Source of the DNA: Candidatus Omnitrophota bacterium
GTDB lineage: Bacteria; Omnitrophota; Gorgyraeia; Zapsychrales; Fredricksoniimonadaceae
DNA: 5,328 nt
Assembly: GCA_016789035.1 (NCBI GenBank)
Contig: JAEUSC010000242.1
Span: 1 to 5,328 of the forward strand
Direction of reading: 5' to 3'
Part shown: piece by piece, positions 3,995 through 5,328 of the stretch
How the letters are laid out: each line of letters opens with the position of its first letter
Position numbering within the stretch: position 1 is the stretch's first letter
Position numbers and translations under genes: made by a program
The notes under the pieces: generated by a model
What the model was told of the DNA's origin: nothing
Seen by the model: the letters and a program-made list of their open reading frames with translations, nothing else
Databases searched by the model: none

Positions 3995-5328
3995 ATGTTA
4001 CACCCCAAATTGATCACAAAGTTTCTAACCGCTATTGCACTGTTCCTGATGGCGTTTCTGACCTACTTTAATTGCTTCAACCACGCTTTTCTGCTCGATG
4101 ATTGGACCCTCATTGTTCCCGCGTCCTTCGACCCATACTTTCTGCAAATTCTGGGAACACACACCACTGCCGTTTATTACCGTCCGCTTCTGCATGTGCT
4201 GTGCGCCGTTAACCATGAACTTTTCGGCAATATTGTTTCCGGCTATCACTTAGTTAACCTGATAATATTCTATCTGACTGGCTTGTCCTTTTATGTTCTT
4301 ATTAACAGGCTTTTTCATCGATCGTTACTAGCACTTCTGGCAGCGCTCTTGTTTCTCTGCCACCCGATCAATGGTGTTTTGGTCAACTATAAAATTGCGA
4401 CCGGTTACGTCTTTATGATCCTCGCCTCCAATCTGTCTCTCCTGGCAATACTCAGAGACCGCTCAAAAAGATCTCCATCAATAGTCAGCGCCGGCTGGTT
4501 TTTAATCGCATTATTGTGCCACGAAACCATGGCGGTATTCCCGCTATATCTGATCTCGATGCTGATGATCTCGCGTCAAAACTCATTGCGCCAAGCGGTC
4601 ACAGCCACAGCCCCGCATCTTGTTTTTTTGTTTCTCTATTTATATCAACGGGCATTATTCACATCCGGATCTGCCGGCCTTATCAACACCGTCAACAGTA
4701 CCGGACTTTCATTATTCGATGTGACGGCGTTATGGTCGCAATTAATACAATGGTACCTTTCTCAATTGTTGGTCCCCACCCAAATCGTCCTGGTCAAAGA
4801 CGCATACCTGGACCCTACCCAAACAGTGTTTAATAACTTACTGTTTGTTCTCATAGCCGTTGGAACGATCGGACTTTGGAAATTTTCAAAGAATAATTCG
4901 GCAGCCCGCTTGGGCCTGAGCTGGTTTGCAATCAGCTTTGTGCCCGTGACGATCGCCAGCCTTTGCCGTCCCGAAATGGGAGCCATCCTGCAGCCGCATT
5001 GGGTGACATTCGGTTCCTTAGGGTTTTTTCTTGGGCTTGCCGGCGTGTTCGAATCCGTCGAGAAATACATCTGGAAACCCTTGTGGATCGCTTTATTGTC
5101 GATCATTTTCTCCGGCTACATTCTGAACTCATTTGTTCACAATCAGAACTGGCAGGACCAAAAAACATATTGCCGGCATTGGCTTAAATCCTCTCCCCAA
5201 AATTTCTGGGCGAATTTCAGTTTAGGACAATGTTATTTAAACGAAGGTAATTACTCCCTCGCCAAGATCCACTTTCTCAAATCAGTCATTAACGGCACGG
5301 CCGGCTCTGTCGTATGGCAAAATCTTGG
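3995..5328 (+). CDS. GT-C-type membrane glycosyltransferase with C-terminal TPR (cut by window edge)
   Basis: The first 444 residues of a polytopic inner-membrane protein resembling TMTC/PMT-type GT-C glycosyltransferases, which move a sugar from a lipid-linked donor to a protein or glycan on the outer face of the membrane. Seen: a first membrane segment at about 10-28; an acidic pair Asp35-Asp36 in the first outer loop (FLLDDWTLI), where GT-C enzymes carry their catalytic acid; YYRP at 61-64; GYHLVN at 83-88; HP at 123-124; HE at 176-177 (often Lys-Glu in relatives); and about ten hydrophobic segments up to residue 381. After NWQDQKTY, a tetratricopeptide-like repeat (about 403-436: W, LG, Y, G, Y, A, F at the usual spacing) begins, and more repeats probably follow. 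The ATG at 3995 is the first in the frame after an in-frame TAG at 3959-3961. It has no Shine-Dalgarno sequence; the upstream stretch is pyrimidine-rich. Donor and acceptor are unknown. The 120-base gap from thiH suggests a separate unit. Confidence 0.8.
   Translation, partial: MLHPKLITKFLTAIALFLMAFLTYFNCFNHAFLLDDWTLIVPASFDPYFLQILGTHTTAVYYRPLLHVLCAVNHELFGNIVSGYHLVNLIIFYLTGLSFYVLINRLFHRSLLALLAALLFLCHPINGVLVNYKIATGYVFMILASNLSLLAILRDRSKRSPSIVSAGWFLIALLCHETMAVFPLYLISMLMISRQNSLRQAVTATAPHLVFLFLYLYQRALFTSGSAGLINTVNSTGLSLFDVTALWSQLIQWYLSQLLVPTQIVLVKDAYLDPTQTVFNNLLFVLIAVGTIGLWKFSKNNSAARLGLSWFAISFVPVTIASLCRPEMGAILQPHWVTFGSLGFFLGLAGVFESVEKYIWKPLWIALLSIIFSGYILNSFVHNQNWQDQKTYCRHWLKSSPQNFWANFSLGQCYLNEGNYSLAKIHFLKSVINGTAGSVVWQNL

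Overview
The window reads as bacterial chromosomal DNA, moderately AT-rich in gaps and near-balanced in genes, with housekeeping and biosynthetic genes and no mobile-element signature. Thiazole synthesis goes through ThiH (radical SAM tyrosine lyase), which suggests an anaerobe or facultative anaerobe. A TMTC-like GT-C membrane protein with a C-terminal TPR, a short pyruvoyl-type AdoMet decarboxylase and several starts without a Shine-Dalgarno sequence would fit an uncultured lineage such as Omnitrophota or relatives. That placement is a guess from gene style, not a result.

Layout. Positions 1-764 (minus) hold the first 254 codons of leucyl-tRNA synthetase, cut by the left edge. Positions 832-866 hold a strong intrinsic terminator reading on the minus strand, which ends the next gene, 889-1329 (minus), a complete S-adenosylmethionine decarboxylase-family proenzyme. 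A 460-base divergent intergenic region follows. Its part next to speH (about 1349-1546) is rich in inverted repeats and would be the speH leader. Its part next to thiS contains AT-rich DNA, a possible promoter and a short leader with competing hairpins. Positions 1790-3874 (plus) are thiS, thiG and thiH, a thiazole-synthesis operon with short gaps and a clear hairpin between thiG and thiH. After a 120-base gap with weak palindromes, 3995-5328 (plus) is the first 444 codons of a polytopic membrane glycosyltransferase with a TPR, cut by the right edge.

How they work together. ThiS carries sulfur as a C-terminal thiocarboxylate, ThiH makes dehydroglycine (2-iminoacetate) from tyrosine, and ThiG condenses both with deoxyxylulose 5-phosphate to build the thiazole phosphate of thiamine. 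The ThiS adenylating enzyme ThiF is not in the window. The decarboxylase belongs to polyamine metabolism. LeuRS and the glycosyltransferase have no obvious functional tie to the thiazole genes.

No clearly new system is visible. The points most worth a second look are the two structured leaders (speH and thiS) and the decarboxylase, which keeps its processing and catalytic residues but has lost the usual Trp-Pro-Glu segment tied to AdoMet binding.
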